Notes: generated from the letters alone by a model not told the origin. A stretch of DNA of 64,000 bases from Gibbula magus (GCA_936450465.1 OW388293.1:28463860-28527859); one strand, 5' to 3'. Counted from the stretch's first letter, positions 45,838 to 57,892 are shown. Numbers and translations are program-made.

Positions 45838-48110
45838 TTTGTTTAAACATATTTTTATTTCAATGAAATGAAATCTGGATTGACAAACAAGCAAACACTT
45901 ATGTGAATGCCTCTCCCGTACATATAAGCAGTTACATATAAAACGTGACGTACTTATGGACACAATACAAATACAAAATACACCACAAAACAGAGCATCA
46001 ATACTCATGTAAATTCCAAACATCTCTTTGGATGATGTCATGAAACTATATATGTACAGATTTTAACAGTTCTAAATTAACATGTTCTGATGAGCTAGAA
46101 TTGCCAAATATAATTGAAGAGAATTTAACCCTTTGGAAAAGAAATGTGCATTTAACCTTATATCACTGAATATAGGACAGATAAGGAAAAAGTGAAACAC
46201 ATCTTCGTTGTCATTTCTGCAGTTACATGCAGAGTTATTTGAGTGAGTGAGTGAGTTAGGGTTTAACGCCGCTTTCAAGAGTATTTCACTTATATCACAG
46301 CTGCTAGTATTATGGCAGGGAGAAAGCCCGCAACGCCATGTGGCTATGCATTGCGGTGAAACCTGCGAGCAACGGCTGGAACTAGCGTGGTACTGCACTG
46401 AAATTCAGTGTAGCATTGCACCCAAACCTGACTGCGTGTAAAACAGTTCTCTACTGCAGACAAAGTTGCCGTGCCCCTGGCGGGATTCGAACCTCTTGAT
46501 CCGAAGCTGAACGCGCTAACCACTGCGCTATCCCGCCCCAGAGTTATTTGAAATACATCTTGTGAATCTATCTCCATTTACTACATTCTTCATTCCATTA
46601 CACCCAAGCCAAAGACGAGAATGAATTATCTGGCAGAATATTGATCCATGTGAGATATTGAAGTAGTTTTGTAGCTTTTTGTTTTAGTTTATTGTTAAAT
46701 TCTCCTAGTCTGCTATATGTTTAAACCAAAGTGATCATAAACAGATAGGTTGAGGACAATGCAGAGAATATAATTTTATTTCTAACAATTATTTCACTTC
46801 TTAAACAACTAATTAACTAATATCTAGGTTGAATATAAGCTTTCCTGAAATAATTATAACAAGGACCTGGTAATATGAAAAGTAATTCAATTACCGGTGT
46901 CAACTTTCAATTTCAAAGTTATGTGAGTTGACTCGAAAGTTTGCTAACTACTTTCTGTCTGAATAAGGAACTAATTTACAATTATAATATTGCCGTGTAC
47001 AGTTGAATGTAGGGACACATGTAACAAGAAAAAGTCACAAATTATATAATGTATTAGTATATATTATGTTGGTGCAGAGTATGATATATTGTAGTTAGTT
47101 GTAATGTATTCTTAAACATTTGGTTCTTTTTAATCTTTAAACACAAACAGATTAACTTTGATCTTGTGTCATGGTGACACCTCACCCTGTCACACATCTG
47201 TATGTTTTAGGGATTAAGAGGGGATTAGATGGTTACTTGACTGTGATTGTGGGGCTGTATCCTGTTTTAATTAGTGCCACTTTTGACCAGCTCTCACTAT
47301 TAGAAGACCTCGGTTATCTGTCATAATTAATTTCAAATACAAAAAAATACTGATATTTAATTAAAGAACTCATAATTTATAAAGACTTTTGTTCATAGTT
47401 AAAGTCTTTTTGACAATTTTAATCTCTGTGAAACAAAAATGGTCACTCTACAAAGACGAACAGACAAAATCCCCAAGGACATAATCACCTCAGACAATTG
47501 ATTACTGGACTAATTTTTAATTAATATGCACTTTCCCGGAACAATCACTTTGAAGTGGTATACCTAAATGCTTCTGATTTTAAACTTCTTTGATAATGTC
47601 ACCATCAAATAATAAGTTCAGTCCTTTGTTAGAAATAAAATGATATTCTCTGCATATCTATTTATGATCACTATCACTTTTTGGCTTATGCTGCAATTTT
47701 GGCCAGATCGTTATTTATAGTCGCGACTGCTGTGAAATTATCATCTATTTATAACATATATTGATGTTTCATCAGCAAACTAACGTTCTATTACATGTAA
47801 CCCATTAAAATTTGGCCGCTATATTTGATATCTTCAATGACATTCAGTGCATCTGATGTGATTGATATTTTCTTATTTGACTATGCCAGAGATTTCCCCA
47901 TTACATATATCCTTTCCCTATGTCGTGGTTGTTTTATTGTTTATTTGGATTTAGATTTTTTGAGTAAATGCCTATGGCAGTTACGTTTTGTTTATTAGCT
48001 GCAGCATCCGAGAAGATGATAATGTCGTGTTTATGAGTTTTAAGGTATTCATCAATTTCTTCTTTTGAAATTTCAGTAACGTTTTAGTTCATTATTGGTT
48101 GGAATGATAA
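45838..48110 (-). mobile_element. LINE fragment, RT to 3' UTR, split by a SINE
   Basis: On the minus strand, about 47780-47600 gives decayed RT (YIDDNFTAVATINNDLAKIA then stop-bearing AKK), 46690-46070 gives QIIHSRLWLGCN, RFTRCISNNSACNCRNDNED and FHFFLICPIF, and 45940-45838 gives the 3' UTR (CGGGAGAGGCATTCAC ... GTTTAAAC). The C-terminal frame is continuous once the SINE 46243-46539 and one copy of its 12-bp duplication are set aside. Confidence 0.75.
46243..46539 (-). mobile_element. tRNA-derived SINE, full length
   Basis: The head (minus strand) GGGGCGGGATAGCGCAGTGG has an A-box, GGTTCGAATCC is the B-box. The body includes TTTCACCGCAATGC and TGATATAAGTGAAATACTC; the tail is GGCGTTAAACCCTAACTC then ACTC repeats. 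Target duplication AGAGTTATTTGA at 46231-46242 and 46540-46551. Internal pol III promoter expected to drive its transcription. Confidence 0.93.
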
Positions 48111-48559
48111 TTTTAAAAATATGTTTAAAAGATGAGCTAAATGTTTGAAATGGTTGTTTTCTATTTGAAAATTCATCAATTCAAAATTATTTTGTCAATC
48201 ATGCGATATTTGCATGAAGTTCTTTGGGGCATATCTTGCTTTTTTTATGCTAAATTTGTTGTCTGGGTTCTGGCATTTATATAATCCTGTGCAATGTTAT
48301 TTATTTTGTTTTTATTCCAACCAAAAGTTCTCTTTGTCTTATTAAGTGGTTCGAGTGAGAAACAGAATATAGCTAAATCCCCTCCAAACAAAAGATGTAA
48401 GACAAGCGAGGTGTAATTTATTACACAGGTCGATTAGGCCAGGTAAGTGGAAAGACAGTTCACTCATCGCAGTGGATACACACTGTGACACTAATTAGCC
48501 CTCCTGCTGTGATCCCCTTTGATCAAAAGGTTCTAAGCCGCGAATGCAAACTGCGAGAC

Positions 48560-50000
48560 CAGTAGCCTCGTTATGGATGAATGCACCCTGAGCGTATCAC
48601 CCAGAATGAGGAGAGATATAGTGTTTATTAATGTGTCATACATACTGAGTAATTTATACATGTTGATACATAAAACGTATGAGCGGGTAGTGATTCGGTA
48701 CCTCCCCCCCATAAATACGGTGCATCACCCTATTGCCCCCTTACCCACCCCCAAAATAAATCTCCATCTTAGCAAAATAACTTCTAAACTAAACCCAAAA
48801 CACGCTCAAACCACCACACTCAACTACATACAACAACACTGGTCCGACTGGTGTCACATATACACAGACGGGTCACGTGACCCCGATGCACGCACAACAG
48901 GCGTAGGCCTACACATTCAACACCCCACCCAACATTCCTACTCCAATAGGCTCCCTAACGACCAATCGGTCTTCACTGCTGAGCTTATGGCCATATCACT
49001 CGCTTTATCCCACCCTAAAACTAAAGATCAGGGCAAAATTCTCATCCTTTCGGATTCTCTCAGTGCCCTTCAGGCACTTCAAAACAAATCTACAAAAAAC
49101 CGCCCTGATCTAATTTCCAAAATTCTAAATTCTATTCAAAATCTAAATTTCCAAGGCAAGGCAGTAAAACTCCTATGGGTACCAGCGCACGTCGGTATAT
49201 TTGGCAACGAAAAAGCCGACAAAGCTGCCAAGAAGGGCCTTAAACTACCTAAAATTCTACCCCTTTTTCATTCGAAACAAGAGGCAAAAAGCCTATCAAA
49301 ATCTCATGCAAAGCGAGCATGGCACCTGCAATATGCAAATTCCAAAACAGCACACCACACCAAACAAATTATCTCCAAACCCTTAACTAAACAAAAAATA
49401 TATTCCAAAAACAAAAATATTGATAGGGCAATAATTAAGCTCCAATCGGGGCATATAAAATTAAACTATCATATCTACAAAACCAAAATCGCAAACATCC
49501 ACCAAACATGCCCACACTGCCCACAGGCAGAAACAATTCACCACATCCTTATTGAATGCCCACAGTATGCGGCCTTCCGCCAAATACTTAAACTAAAATT
49601 AAGGGCCAACAATATCCAAACAAATAACATATATCAAATTCTAAACCCACACAATACTCAAAGTACCTTCCAAGCGGTCGGCACTTATATAAAGGATTCG
49701 GGCCTTTTGGACCGAATCTAAAACACACTTAAAAATCAAATACCATCCAAAATTAACAATTAAACCTACCCCCTCTCCTTCCCCCCCCCCCCCCCCCCCC
49801 CCCCCCCCGGCTTAACCTAACCTAGGTAATTTACATATTCAAAATTTCAAAATTTCAAAATTCCCTCCACCTTTCGGCCTGGCTTCAAAATTATCCTCTT
49901 TATGGAACTTTCGGAACTTTATTAATGGTCCTTGCGACCCGAGTGGGAGAACAGCTCCGCTGAAAACCGCTCGTAAAATCCCCGTACTCATCATCATCAT
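48560..50000 (+). mobile_element. RNase H-bearing LINE, 5'-truncated
   Basis: Includes the ORF above, a 3' UTR with an uninterrupted C run (about 49783-49808), AAAATTTCAAAATTTC repeats and an apparent (ATC)n tail ACTCATCATCATCATCAG near 49987. The 5' border is not sharp. Confidence 0.7.
48573..49721 (+). CDS. LINE ORF2 C-terminal part with RNase H domain
   Basis: 382 codons, open but without reverse transcriptase, so 5'-truncated; the ATG is probably fortuitous and element sequence is recognisable from about residue 44. RNase H catalytic positions D99 (YTDGS), E137 (TAELMA), D161 (LSDS), H206 (VPAHVG) and D216 (EKADKAA) are all present. A CCHC-like knuckle (C313, C316, H324, C329) lies near the C-terminus. 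The domain removes RNA from the cDNA hybrid. The presence of RNase H suggests an I/Nimb-like clade, different from the neighbouring LINE family. Being uninterrupted, it is the youngest LINE here. Confidence 0.85.
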   Translation: MDECTLSVSPRMRRDIVFINVSYILSNLYMLIHKTYERVVIRYLPPINTVHHPIAPLPTPKINLHLSKITSKLNPKHAQTTTLNYIQQHWSDWCHIYTDGSRDPDARTTGVGLHIQHPTQHSYSNRLPNDQSVFTAELMAISLALSHPKTKDQGKILILSDSLSALQALQNKSTKNRPDLISKILNSIQNLNFQGKAVKLLWVPAHVGIFGNEKADKAAKKGLKLPKILPLFHSKQEAKSLSKSHAKRAWHLQYANSKTAHHTKQIISKPLTKQKIYSKNKNIDRAIIKLQSGHIKLNYHIYKTKIANIHQTCPHCPQAETIHHILIECPQYAAFRQILKLKLRANNIQTNNIYQILNPHNTQSTFQAVGTYIKDSGLLDRI

Positions 50001-50760
50001 CAGTGATTCGGAGCAGAATGAATGCATACATTACACATGAAGAGAATGTTCATAAACAACAATCATGTCCACAGATTCTTTATTGAATAATATTGCGTTT
50101 AACCATATGATTATGCTATAGCTGGTTGTTTTTATGTCCAGTTCTCGTGTGTTTGTTAATGTATGTATGTACTTGTGAGGTATTAATATGGGCAACAGTT
50201 TGCTTTTCACTTAAACCACATTCTTCATGAATAAAAATATGTTTAAACCACATACATTACACCTTTATAAATACCTCTCCAGTATATAATACATGTAATA
50301 CAAATTCATTCATCAAAACTGAGAAAGCACAACATTAAATAAAGGTGAATACATGTAATAGAATAACAGTAATTTACAACATTTGACTTCACAAGGAAAT
50401 TAGTTAGGTATTTAGGTAAAATAGTAATGCACTGAAGGGATGATACTTTGGCTTATTGGCTTGTGTAGTGCCGCTCCAAAAAACCACAAAATATAACAAA
50501 GTACAATTTGTAATCCAAGATCAATGTACATAATCAGTGATCAAACGGTTACACAAAGGCAAAAAGCAAAACACTAACTGGGAAATATCTTCAAAGACAC
50601 ATGCTGTATAGGATGATTTAAATGTTAGTGACTCTTGAATAAAATTATAGACAGATTCGAGGATATAATTATTTGTTCTCTTGTTTAAAAAATATTCCCT
50701 TTATATATATATAAGTTTGTCGAGGTTACAAACGCGGCATCTCTTAATCATGTTAAAACT
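50001..50760. other. LINE 3' UTR remnant and anonymous sequence
   Basis: 50185-50255 ends in CATGAATAAAAATATGTTTAAACC, the 3' UTR family. 50440-50480 holds a partial CTTATTGGCTTGTGTAGTGCCGCTCC copy. The rest is unassigned. Confidence 0.5.
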
Positions 50761-50789
50761 ATGATTAAACCAGAACGCCTAGTTACTTC

Positions 50790-51285
50790 GACTTAAACTT
50801 CGGAAGTAGATTCTGTCAAATTATCCATTGTCGTCTCAAGCTCGGCTGCAGTGATCTGAACGCCGACAGATACAATCGACACATATCGGAAACTCGGAAG
50901 TGCTCATTTGGTCACTATAGCGAAGACGTAGTACACCAGCTTTTCACATGTCGGATTTATCAAAACATTTTGAAAAGTAACCATTTCCTATAATTGTTGT
51001 TACTGACAAATAGTATATACATGTATAATATATGTTTCATTACTGAATAACAGCTGCAGCAACCGTCATTACCAGGCATACCAAACAACACAAGAGAAAC
51101 ATTTCTTTTTATACTTCGAAAATAATTGTAAAGGCTTTTTCTTGTTTAAGTCTACCTTATTTCAGTGACTTGTTTCTGCGTCCAGCTTTTGCTTTCAATG
51201 TACTGGAGCAGCGTTGAAATAAGCCTATGGCTTGTTCGCCAATCCAGATTTCTTTTTGGAAATAAAAATATGTTTAAACCATATA
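50790..51285 (+). mobile_element. LINE 3' end, decayed
   Basis: QIIHCRLKLGCSDLNADRYN, KCSFGHYSEDVVHQLFTC (in pieces) is the ORF2 C-terminus. The 3' UTR at 51205-51285 has GGAGCAGCGTTGAAATAAGC, GGCTTGTTCGCCAATCCAG and ends ATATGTTTAAACC. Confidence 0.75.
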
Positions 51286-51472
51286 TATATATATAAATTT
51301 AACTGATCTTATCAAGTCATAATAAGGGCAAGTAAGGAAGTTAGATGTATGATAACAGCGAAACCATTCAAGCAAGTTAACCCGTATTTCACAGGCATAT
51401 TATATTTATATTTATTTATAACAATCGTTATCATTGACGTCACTTTGTATTTCATTCTGTATCATATGTTGT

Positions 51473-51820
51473 ATGGGAGCGGTGTTAATATAAGCTGCAC
51501 AGCTTGTTTACAAATCCCAATTCATTTCATGAATATAAATATGTTTAAACCATACCATACTTTGTCAAAGCGTTACTAATGTGACAAAAACGGCTTTTAC
51601 TTCTTTTCAATTGTCTAAAGCGATTTAAACGGTATTTATTTTCGATTTAAACATATTTATTCAATAAATGGATCCGGATTGGCAAACAAGCTGACGCTTA
51701 TGTCAATGCCGCTCCGGGATACAGAATACATTTTTATTTATTTTTCAGATGGTACATGGGAAGGGGGATTGATAAACAGGGTTACCCCTATATAAATATC
51801 TCTCCCGTGACATTGACAGG
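51473..51820. repeat. Opposed pair of LINE 3' UTRs
   Basis: A plus-strand copy at 51473-51555 (GGAGCGGTGTTAATATAAGC ... GTTTAAACC) faces minus-strand copies at 51640-51720 and, partial, 51740-51815. The central AAGCCTATGGCTT/AAGCTGCACAGCTT is a small stem conserved across the family. Confidence 0.75.
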
Positions 51821-52149
51821 ATTTATACATTATAACATGAAAAGTACATTACAACAAGAAATAATTTCATATACAAAAAAATGAATATGTAAATTCAACA
51901 ATTTCCACAACCTATATACATGGCCATTCAACAATTGGAAATAAGAAATGTATGCTATTGCATGCTAACAAATATGACATTTGGTTAAACCTCACGTGCT
52001 TTCTACATTTGGAAACGTTCACTTAAGTCAATAAATGTGCAAACAGAATCCACACTTTTTAAGTTAGTCTCATCAGATAAGTCTATGTTACCATAAACAA
52101 CGGTTTTCAAATTAAATCCATTAACATAATAACTGTCTAAAGCGTTTTG

Positions 52150-52416
52150 CTATGATGTCATAGAGTGTGTAAGTTGATATGCAGTACTATCACCTGGCGT
52201 AAACCCTGACATTGTTGTCTCGCAAAAAGTTGAACACTGTTTGAAAACGCATTTTTGAAATATCTTCCCGATACAGGAAGGAAGTACTACATGCCTATAA
52301 TTTTGATTTTCATTTACACTATCTTTCTTGTGCAAAGGATATACAGAAACTTCATTCCATATGGAAGGAAATATATACCCACACAATGACTTATGTAAAC
52401 GTCTATTTAACTTCAT
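52150..52416 (-). mobile_element. LINE reverse transcriptase fragment
   Basis: 88-codon frame with IWNEVSVYPLHKKD, QNYRHVVLPSCIGKI and SGFTPGDSTAYQLTH, the fingers region (motifs before the catalytic YxDD) of a non-LTR RT. The C-terminal ORF2 is missing and only 3' UTR copies follow at 51820-51640, so the element is internally deleted. Confidence 0.8.
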
Positions 52417-52714
52417 TTCGGGTCAAAACAAATTCACTTAATGAATTTGGTTTCAATAATCAACATCTGGTAACGGTTTATCTGGGAAGTCAACTTTAGG
52501 TTTGTCATATACATATATATATATAATGTATTCTATGAAAAGTTAGACATAGTTACACAAGTGGATATCTGTTATGCTATATAATACCGATCTAATAATT
52601 CATTACTGTTCTGACATTGTAATCACTGTATGAAATGTGCGTGTGTGTATTCATGATGCCCTCCGTATTTATATTTTATGTACTTGTATCTTGACGAGGA
52701 CAGGAATTTCAGAG

Positions 52715-52985
52715 AAGCCTTTGGCTTGTTTGCATGTCCTCATTCATGTATAATTAACATGAATGAATATGTTTAAAACATATTACCGATTCATGGATAA
52801 TCAAATCCATGTCAATGATTATGGGATAGAGTTTAACATATCTTATTCAGTAAACAGAAAAGGATTGGCAAACAAGCCCGTTTGACTTATATGTTAATAC
52901 CGCTATAGTGAGTGAGTGAGTTATTGTTTAACGCCACTTGGGCAATATTGCAGCCATTAGCGGCGAACCGCTATATACAAGCAAA
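52715..52985. repeat. LINE 3' UTR pair and SINE tail
   Basis: Plus-strand copy 52715-52785 and minus-strand copy 52835-52905 again face each other. The latter abuts a SINE tail remnant (GTGAGTGAGTGAGTTATTGT; TTAACGCC) at 52909-52980. Confidence 0.65.
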
Positions 52986-52989
52986 TAAA

Positions 52990-54355
52990 TACATTGAACA
53001 AGTGATGTAGATATAATACAGTGATATATTCCTTAATATATTGTACACAAGATATTTCACTCATGTCTCTTCTAATATAAACCTATACCTTATTTTATCA
53101 AAAGGGGTTGTGTATGCTTTATTGATTACATTTGAATACGTTGTATTGCTATAAAAATGTAATTTTCATTCTATGAAATGTTTTTACTTGTCTGTGTGTT
53201 GCTCTGTCTTTAAGACAATGCAATTAAGCCACTAAAGTGACCGGCCGATTTCGTTAAGTAGTTCAGCATTATTATAACCAAGAAAGTTAATCCGTTAAAA
53301 CAACACAAGCCGTCATCTCTCAAGCATCATAGGATATTTACTGTAATACCAAACATCTGCTTCCCGGTAAGACACCTGACCAGATAGTGTCAGTGTCACT
53401 TGAATAAACAAGTGCAGGTGGTACTGAGACAATTGTCTGTCTCTCTGTCTCGGTGTCATGAGTTGGTTGTAACAACATGAAGACTATTTTTTCTCAATCT
53501 AGTTGTCCAATGACAATTAATGGGTAAACCAAGGAACCAATGAAATTAAATTAAGTATGAAATCGTCAGAACAATTTGTTTGCAAACTTTGCCAGTTGCG
53601 AAAAGACTTTTGTTGAAGTAGGACAAGTTTCGTAATCTTCCGGTTCAAAGTTCAAGGTTCTAACATTGATGGATTTATAAATTTACATTTTGTGTTCTTG
53701 TGTATCTGGATATTCATATTGTTGGATTCGGTGATAAGGTAAGTTTCTTTCATTAATTCCTATTATTTGATACTTAATTTGATTACCAAATATTATTCAA
53801 TGAAAACATTAATTATCCTGAAAGGACGACAGTTAAACAACAACCAAACTCTTAGGTAACAGCAAACCATATTGAAATCAATGAAATTGCTGACTGTAAT
53901 TTGAGCGTCATTTATATTTATTATAAACTTGTTTGTCCATATATTTTGTTTTCTGAACCGATTATTGTTAAACCTTATAATAAATACATCAAAGTAAATA
54001 AATGATATGCTTTTGTTTATCGTGATCTCGCTACCCTCTGAAATGTGATTTGATGTTATCGTTGAGAAAATAAATAAACTGTTAATTGTAACATTATCGT
54101 TCAATATTCATAACAAATATAGTTTAAAGTTTATGCAGAAAGAAGGTAAAATCAGTGAAGGCATTCATTATTTGTTAAGTTGCCAAAATATGTGACCCCC
54201 CACCCCCCCCCCCCCCCCCCCCCCCCCAATCCCCGTCAAGCATTTAACTTACAGATCAAAATGCACATTTTTAACACACTATCTTAATTTTTAACAATGA
54301 AATGTAACATAACTATGTATATTTGGTGAATAAATACAAAGTCCTCGTTATGTTA
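52990..54355. other. Anonymous AT-rich sequence with C run
   Basis: No gene recognised. A nearly pure C tract of about 30 lies at 54196-54227. Confidence 0.4.
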
Positions 54356-54359
54356 TAGC

Positions 54360-54535
54360 GCTGATAATTTCCGTTAGTATACTGGAGTTTCCTTGAGTTT
54401 CCTGAAGTATCCTGTGCTCAGGAAATTCCCTGTAAACTGATCATGATACCTCATTAAACCCCTAGGGTATCCTGAGCAGGATACCTCATTAAACCCTTAG
54501 GGTTTCATGAGGTATACTGTATCAGGATACCCCCA
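54360..54535 (-). repeat. Right member of a distant inverted repeat (GTATCCTG motif)
   Basis: GGTATCCTGAGCAGGATACC is a palindrome near 54468-54487. Reverse-complemented, the region follows 43660-43830: AGGATACTTCAGGAAACT and ACGGAAATT lie on the inner side. Confidence 0.6.
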
Positions 54536-55213
54536 ATTTTCTAGCAGTGGTTGAACTTCATCCATGGTTTAATGCACGCAGAATCCATTATCTTCCAAAA
54601 TGTATTTCTCCGCTCATACTTGATTTCAGAACTACAAATCGTTAATTACAATTTGGAAAAGGGCGTTGGACCCATACACCAACAAAGAATAACACCTGCT
54701 GACCATGTGTCTCGACCATCAAAGTAGATGCATTTCATGATAGAATTCGCTCTACATCACTATATTGTATTCAAAGAAACAAAGAACAAATGAAGAAACT
54801 TACATGGCAGCCTCCAATTCTAATAAATAAAAACCCACTGAAATACCTAGTTTTTAAAGTTGTTGAATATTTTATCATGTAGAGTACCGTAGATTCTCTG
54901 TTTTAATAAATTCTAACATCAATGAAATCCATTCTGCTTAGTTCATCTTCCTAAGTAAGTCAGATTGTTCTAATTTAGTCTCAATTAATTACATAAATAT
55001 ACCAATTAACAAGAACTGGTATGTTATATATGGACCTACAGTATATATGAATATTCTGTTGATATTTATCTTTGAGTTGATTGGACGACTTGATAAGATA
55101 TCATGTTACTGAAACGTTTCATCGCGCGAATGCAATATAATACAGACATGCAAAGCGTTTCCTAATAGAACTAGCTGGTAGTGTATTCACTTGCAATATA
55201 ACGTCAGTTAGAC

Positions 55214-55299
55214 ATGGGAGCGAGGTATATTATATTCCTGATCTGTATTGCCTTTTGGATAACACTTGTGTCATATATCTCCTTTTTACAGAACTTTCT
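55214..55299 (+). CDS. NXPE-like gene exon 1 (signal anchor)
   Basis: ATG at 55214 opens MGARYIIFLICIAFWITLVS followed by YISFLQNF, a hydrophobic signal-anchor or signal peptide, to the donor GTAAGT at 55300 in phase 2. The next exon (58573) enters in the matching phase, and NXPE proteins are type II or secreted proteins with such an N-terminus. The join is inferred, not shown. Confidence 0.7.
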
Positions 55300-55744
55300 G
55301 TAAGTATATGGCAGTTTGGTTTTCCTGTTTCGAAAACTTTTTTAAAAAAGTTTTAGATTAAAACTTAAAATACATTTTAAATTTCAATATTGCTTTATGT
55401 TTGCGTACAGTATATACATGTATATCATTGTATGTATTACTAATATTTGTCATAGGAAATTCTTGAGCGACATTTTGAGAGTATGCGATGTGGACTAAAA
55501 CACGAGGCCGAGGTTATGCTTAAGCCAAAATACGGCTGCGAGCTAGACGGCCCGAATATTCCGCCACGGGGGCTAAAATGGGTAACATAGAAACAAGCAA
55601 CTGACGGGTAAAGATTCTAAAACCTGGAGAAAAAAAGCTGAGCGGGAAGAAAGTCCGAAAACTAAGTTTGAGGGCTTACTTTCTCGAAGCTCTCTTTCTG
55701 ATTTTTTTTTCAATCCCAAGCAGAGGTATTGTATTAAGCTTAGG

Positions 55745-57270
55745 GAATACACCCGGTCCGGCCGCTAGGCCAGTTCGGCCGCTGGAAGTAACCCAGTTCG
55801 GCCGCCGGTTCACCCGAAGGTTAATTAGTCTCGCTGATATCCTACCCATTTCGTCCGCCGCTATGTCCGATGGTTAATAAGAGGATATTTGACTCTTTTC
55901 GGCCGCCGATAAATGTTTCGGGAATGGGTACATATATTTCAAAACCGGATATATATATCCTAAAAATATAGACAAATAACGATAATGAAACGATGTGTCT
56001 CTTCACATTCTATTCATATAAACATATACTGCATATGTATACATATAAAGTTCATCTTACATTTCATATTTTTTTTTTTACAACAAGTGTCTCATCATAT
56101 TTTATTCAGTATGTATTTGTCACACGAGTCGCATTGAAGACATTGTTGTCTGGAAGTACACTCTCTAGAGCAGTAGACACAAGGATATCCTACTGGTTCC
56201 ATGGTGATGAATTGCACAATGTTTCTCATCTTTTAATACCATTAAACAGTGAGTGAACTGTTATCATCACTAATTATCACCAATCATGTCCTTGAATACA
56301 CACAAACGGATTATCTCACTACAAAAGGATTAACACTTAATTAATTGGTGTCGTCTTATCGTAAGTAATTATGAAAACACCAGAAAGAACAGTTCAGTGG
56401 TAGATATTTTAATCCAATCAAATAAAAACAACAATCGATATGTTATGAGTTTTATTGAGAAATGAAATCACTGCTTACATTTGGATCTGTAAATCATTTA
56501 TTGGAATGAGTTTAACTTCACAAGTAAACATTGATACCAGGTATATTTGTTGAATTTTATGATTGAGCTCTCAAATATGATGTAGATGTGAAGATCATGC
56601 AAAATGTATGCGGACGGTGACGTTATGTAAATAGACTTGTATGTTAATTTAGTCTAGGATAAATACTTTTAACAGAAAAGATTCAATGTATTTTTTCCAG
56701 CTTGATTTGAAATAATTTCAGCTTGAACTACATAATTTTCATGAATTTTTCTTACGACAATTTTACTAATGTCATCCGATTTTTTTACACGTGTACGTTA
56801 AGTAAAAACGTTTCCCATAGACCGCCATGTTATAATGATTTCACATACTTTATAAATGTGAAAAGGATCTACAAACAATATTTAATCTAAACGAAATTAG
56901 CATACAAGTCAATGGAAATAATATGTCACCGTCCGAATACTTTTTGGCACATAACGCATACAGTAGGCTACACATATTGCGATCGTCTGTATTGGTCCGA
57001 ATAACTAGATCTAGATCTTTGTATGAACGTCATGTGACACCCATGTGACACCAATATTTACGACCTGAGAGTTTATATTCGTTGTAGATCATTTGCATAA
57101 TGGTAAAAATACTTACCAGGCGAATTTTATTGACAAATGGTTAGCGGACATAGTGGCGGACGAAACAGGTTGAATATCAACTAGGCTAATTACATTTCGG
57201 ATGTAGCGGCGGCCTAAATGGGCAAGATATGCAGCGGCCGAACTGGCCAGCGGCCGGACTGGGTGCTATT
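55745..57270. mobile_element. 1.5-kb element with GGCCGC-rich terminal inverted repeats
   Basis: The left end AATACACCCGGTCCGGCCGC and the reverse complement of the right end AATAGCACCCAGTCCGGCCGC match; similarity extends about 130 bp inward (CAGTTCGGCCGCTG; TTTCGTCCGCC; CTATGTCCG). Each arm has five or six TTCGGCCGC-like motifs in the same direction. The interior is AT-rich with no transposase. No clear target duplication is seen. It sits in the NXPE-like intron. Confidence 0.85.
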
Positions 57271-57490
57271 CTTGTGAAAGAAAATAGTTGAAATATGCTA
57301 TACACACTCAGAATGTTTTTTTTTTTACACTGATGAAAATAGGTCGATGTTTCTTTTTCATGTGAATAACATGTTCGTTATTTATGATTAAGTGAGGTTA
57401 TGTTGATGTCAGCGATGAAAGGTATACAGACATATAATTCCATTGAATATAAAATGCTATTGATGATCTGAAATTATGGTGTAAATTAAT

Positions 57491-57638
57491 AGTTACTTCC
57501 ATAGTTTCCTCGTTGTAACGGGAATAACAAGGGCAGTTTGTCCGAGAGGCCCTGTCCGAGGCCTTTGACCGAGGACGGGGCTCGAGGACAAACTGTCCTG
57601 GTATGTCCCGATACAACGAGGAAACTAGAGTAGTAACT
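57491..57638. repeat. Imperfect 148-bp palindrome
   Basis: AGTTTCCTCGTTGTA and GGCAGTTTGTCCGAG on the left pair with CTCGAGGACAAACTGTCC and TACAACGAGGAAACT on the right; arms about 55 bp around a GC-rich loop. Confidence 0.85.
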
Positions 57639-57815
57639 GACTTACATCTCACTTAAACCGAGTAAAATAACATGAAAAATGAACAGTGTTTAAATAATGT
57701 AAAACGTCATAACCTTTTTGTGGCCCCTTCTCTCGGCCTTATGTTCTTATTCAAGTAAACATTTAGCTCACCGTTGATTTATTTTGCGTTGACAATTTTT
57801 TAAAACTAGTATTTA

Positions 57816-57892
57816 AAAAGTGTCCGTGGATCAGATATCAGGACTCTTTCGTCCTAAATAGACCTGATATCGATAATAAACAGGACACTTTT
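57816..57892. repeat. Second palindrome in the same intron
   Basis: AAAAGTGTCC and GATATCAGG (57816-57842) pair with CCTGATATC and GGACACTTTT (57863-57892). Sequences flanking both palindromes (ACTTACATCTCACTTAA at 57640 and its rough inverse at 57920) may be ends of one element. Confidence 0.75.

Noticed and set aside
48573..49721. Host ribonuclease H gene
   Set aside because: Single exon lacking a proper start, followed by a CCHC tail and simple-repeat end, typical of a truncated LINE.
43660..54535. Giant autonomous DNA transposon or integrated virus
   Set aside because: No transposase, integrase, polymerase B or capsid gene between the arms; contents are LINE and SINE relics.
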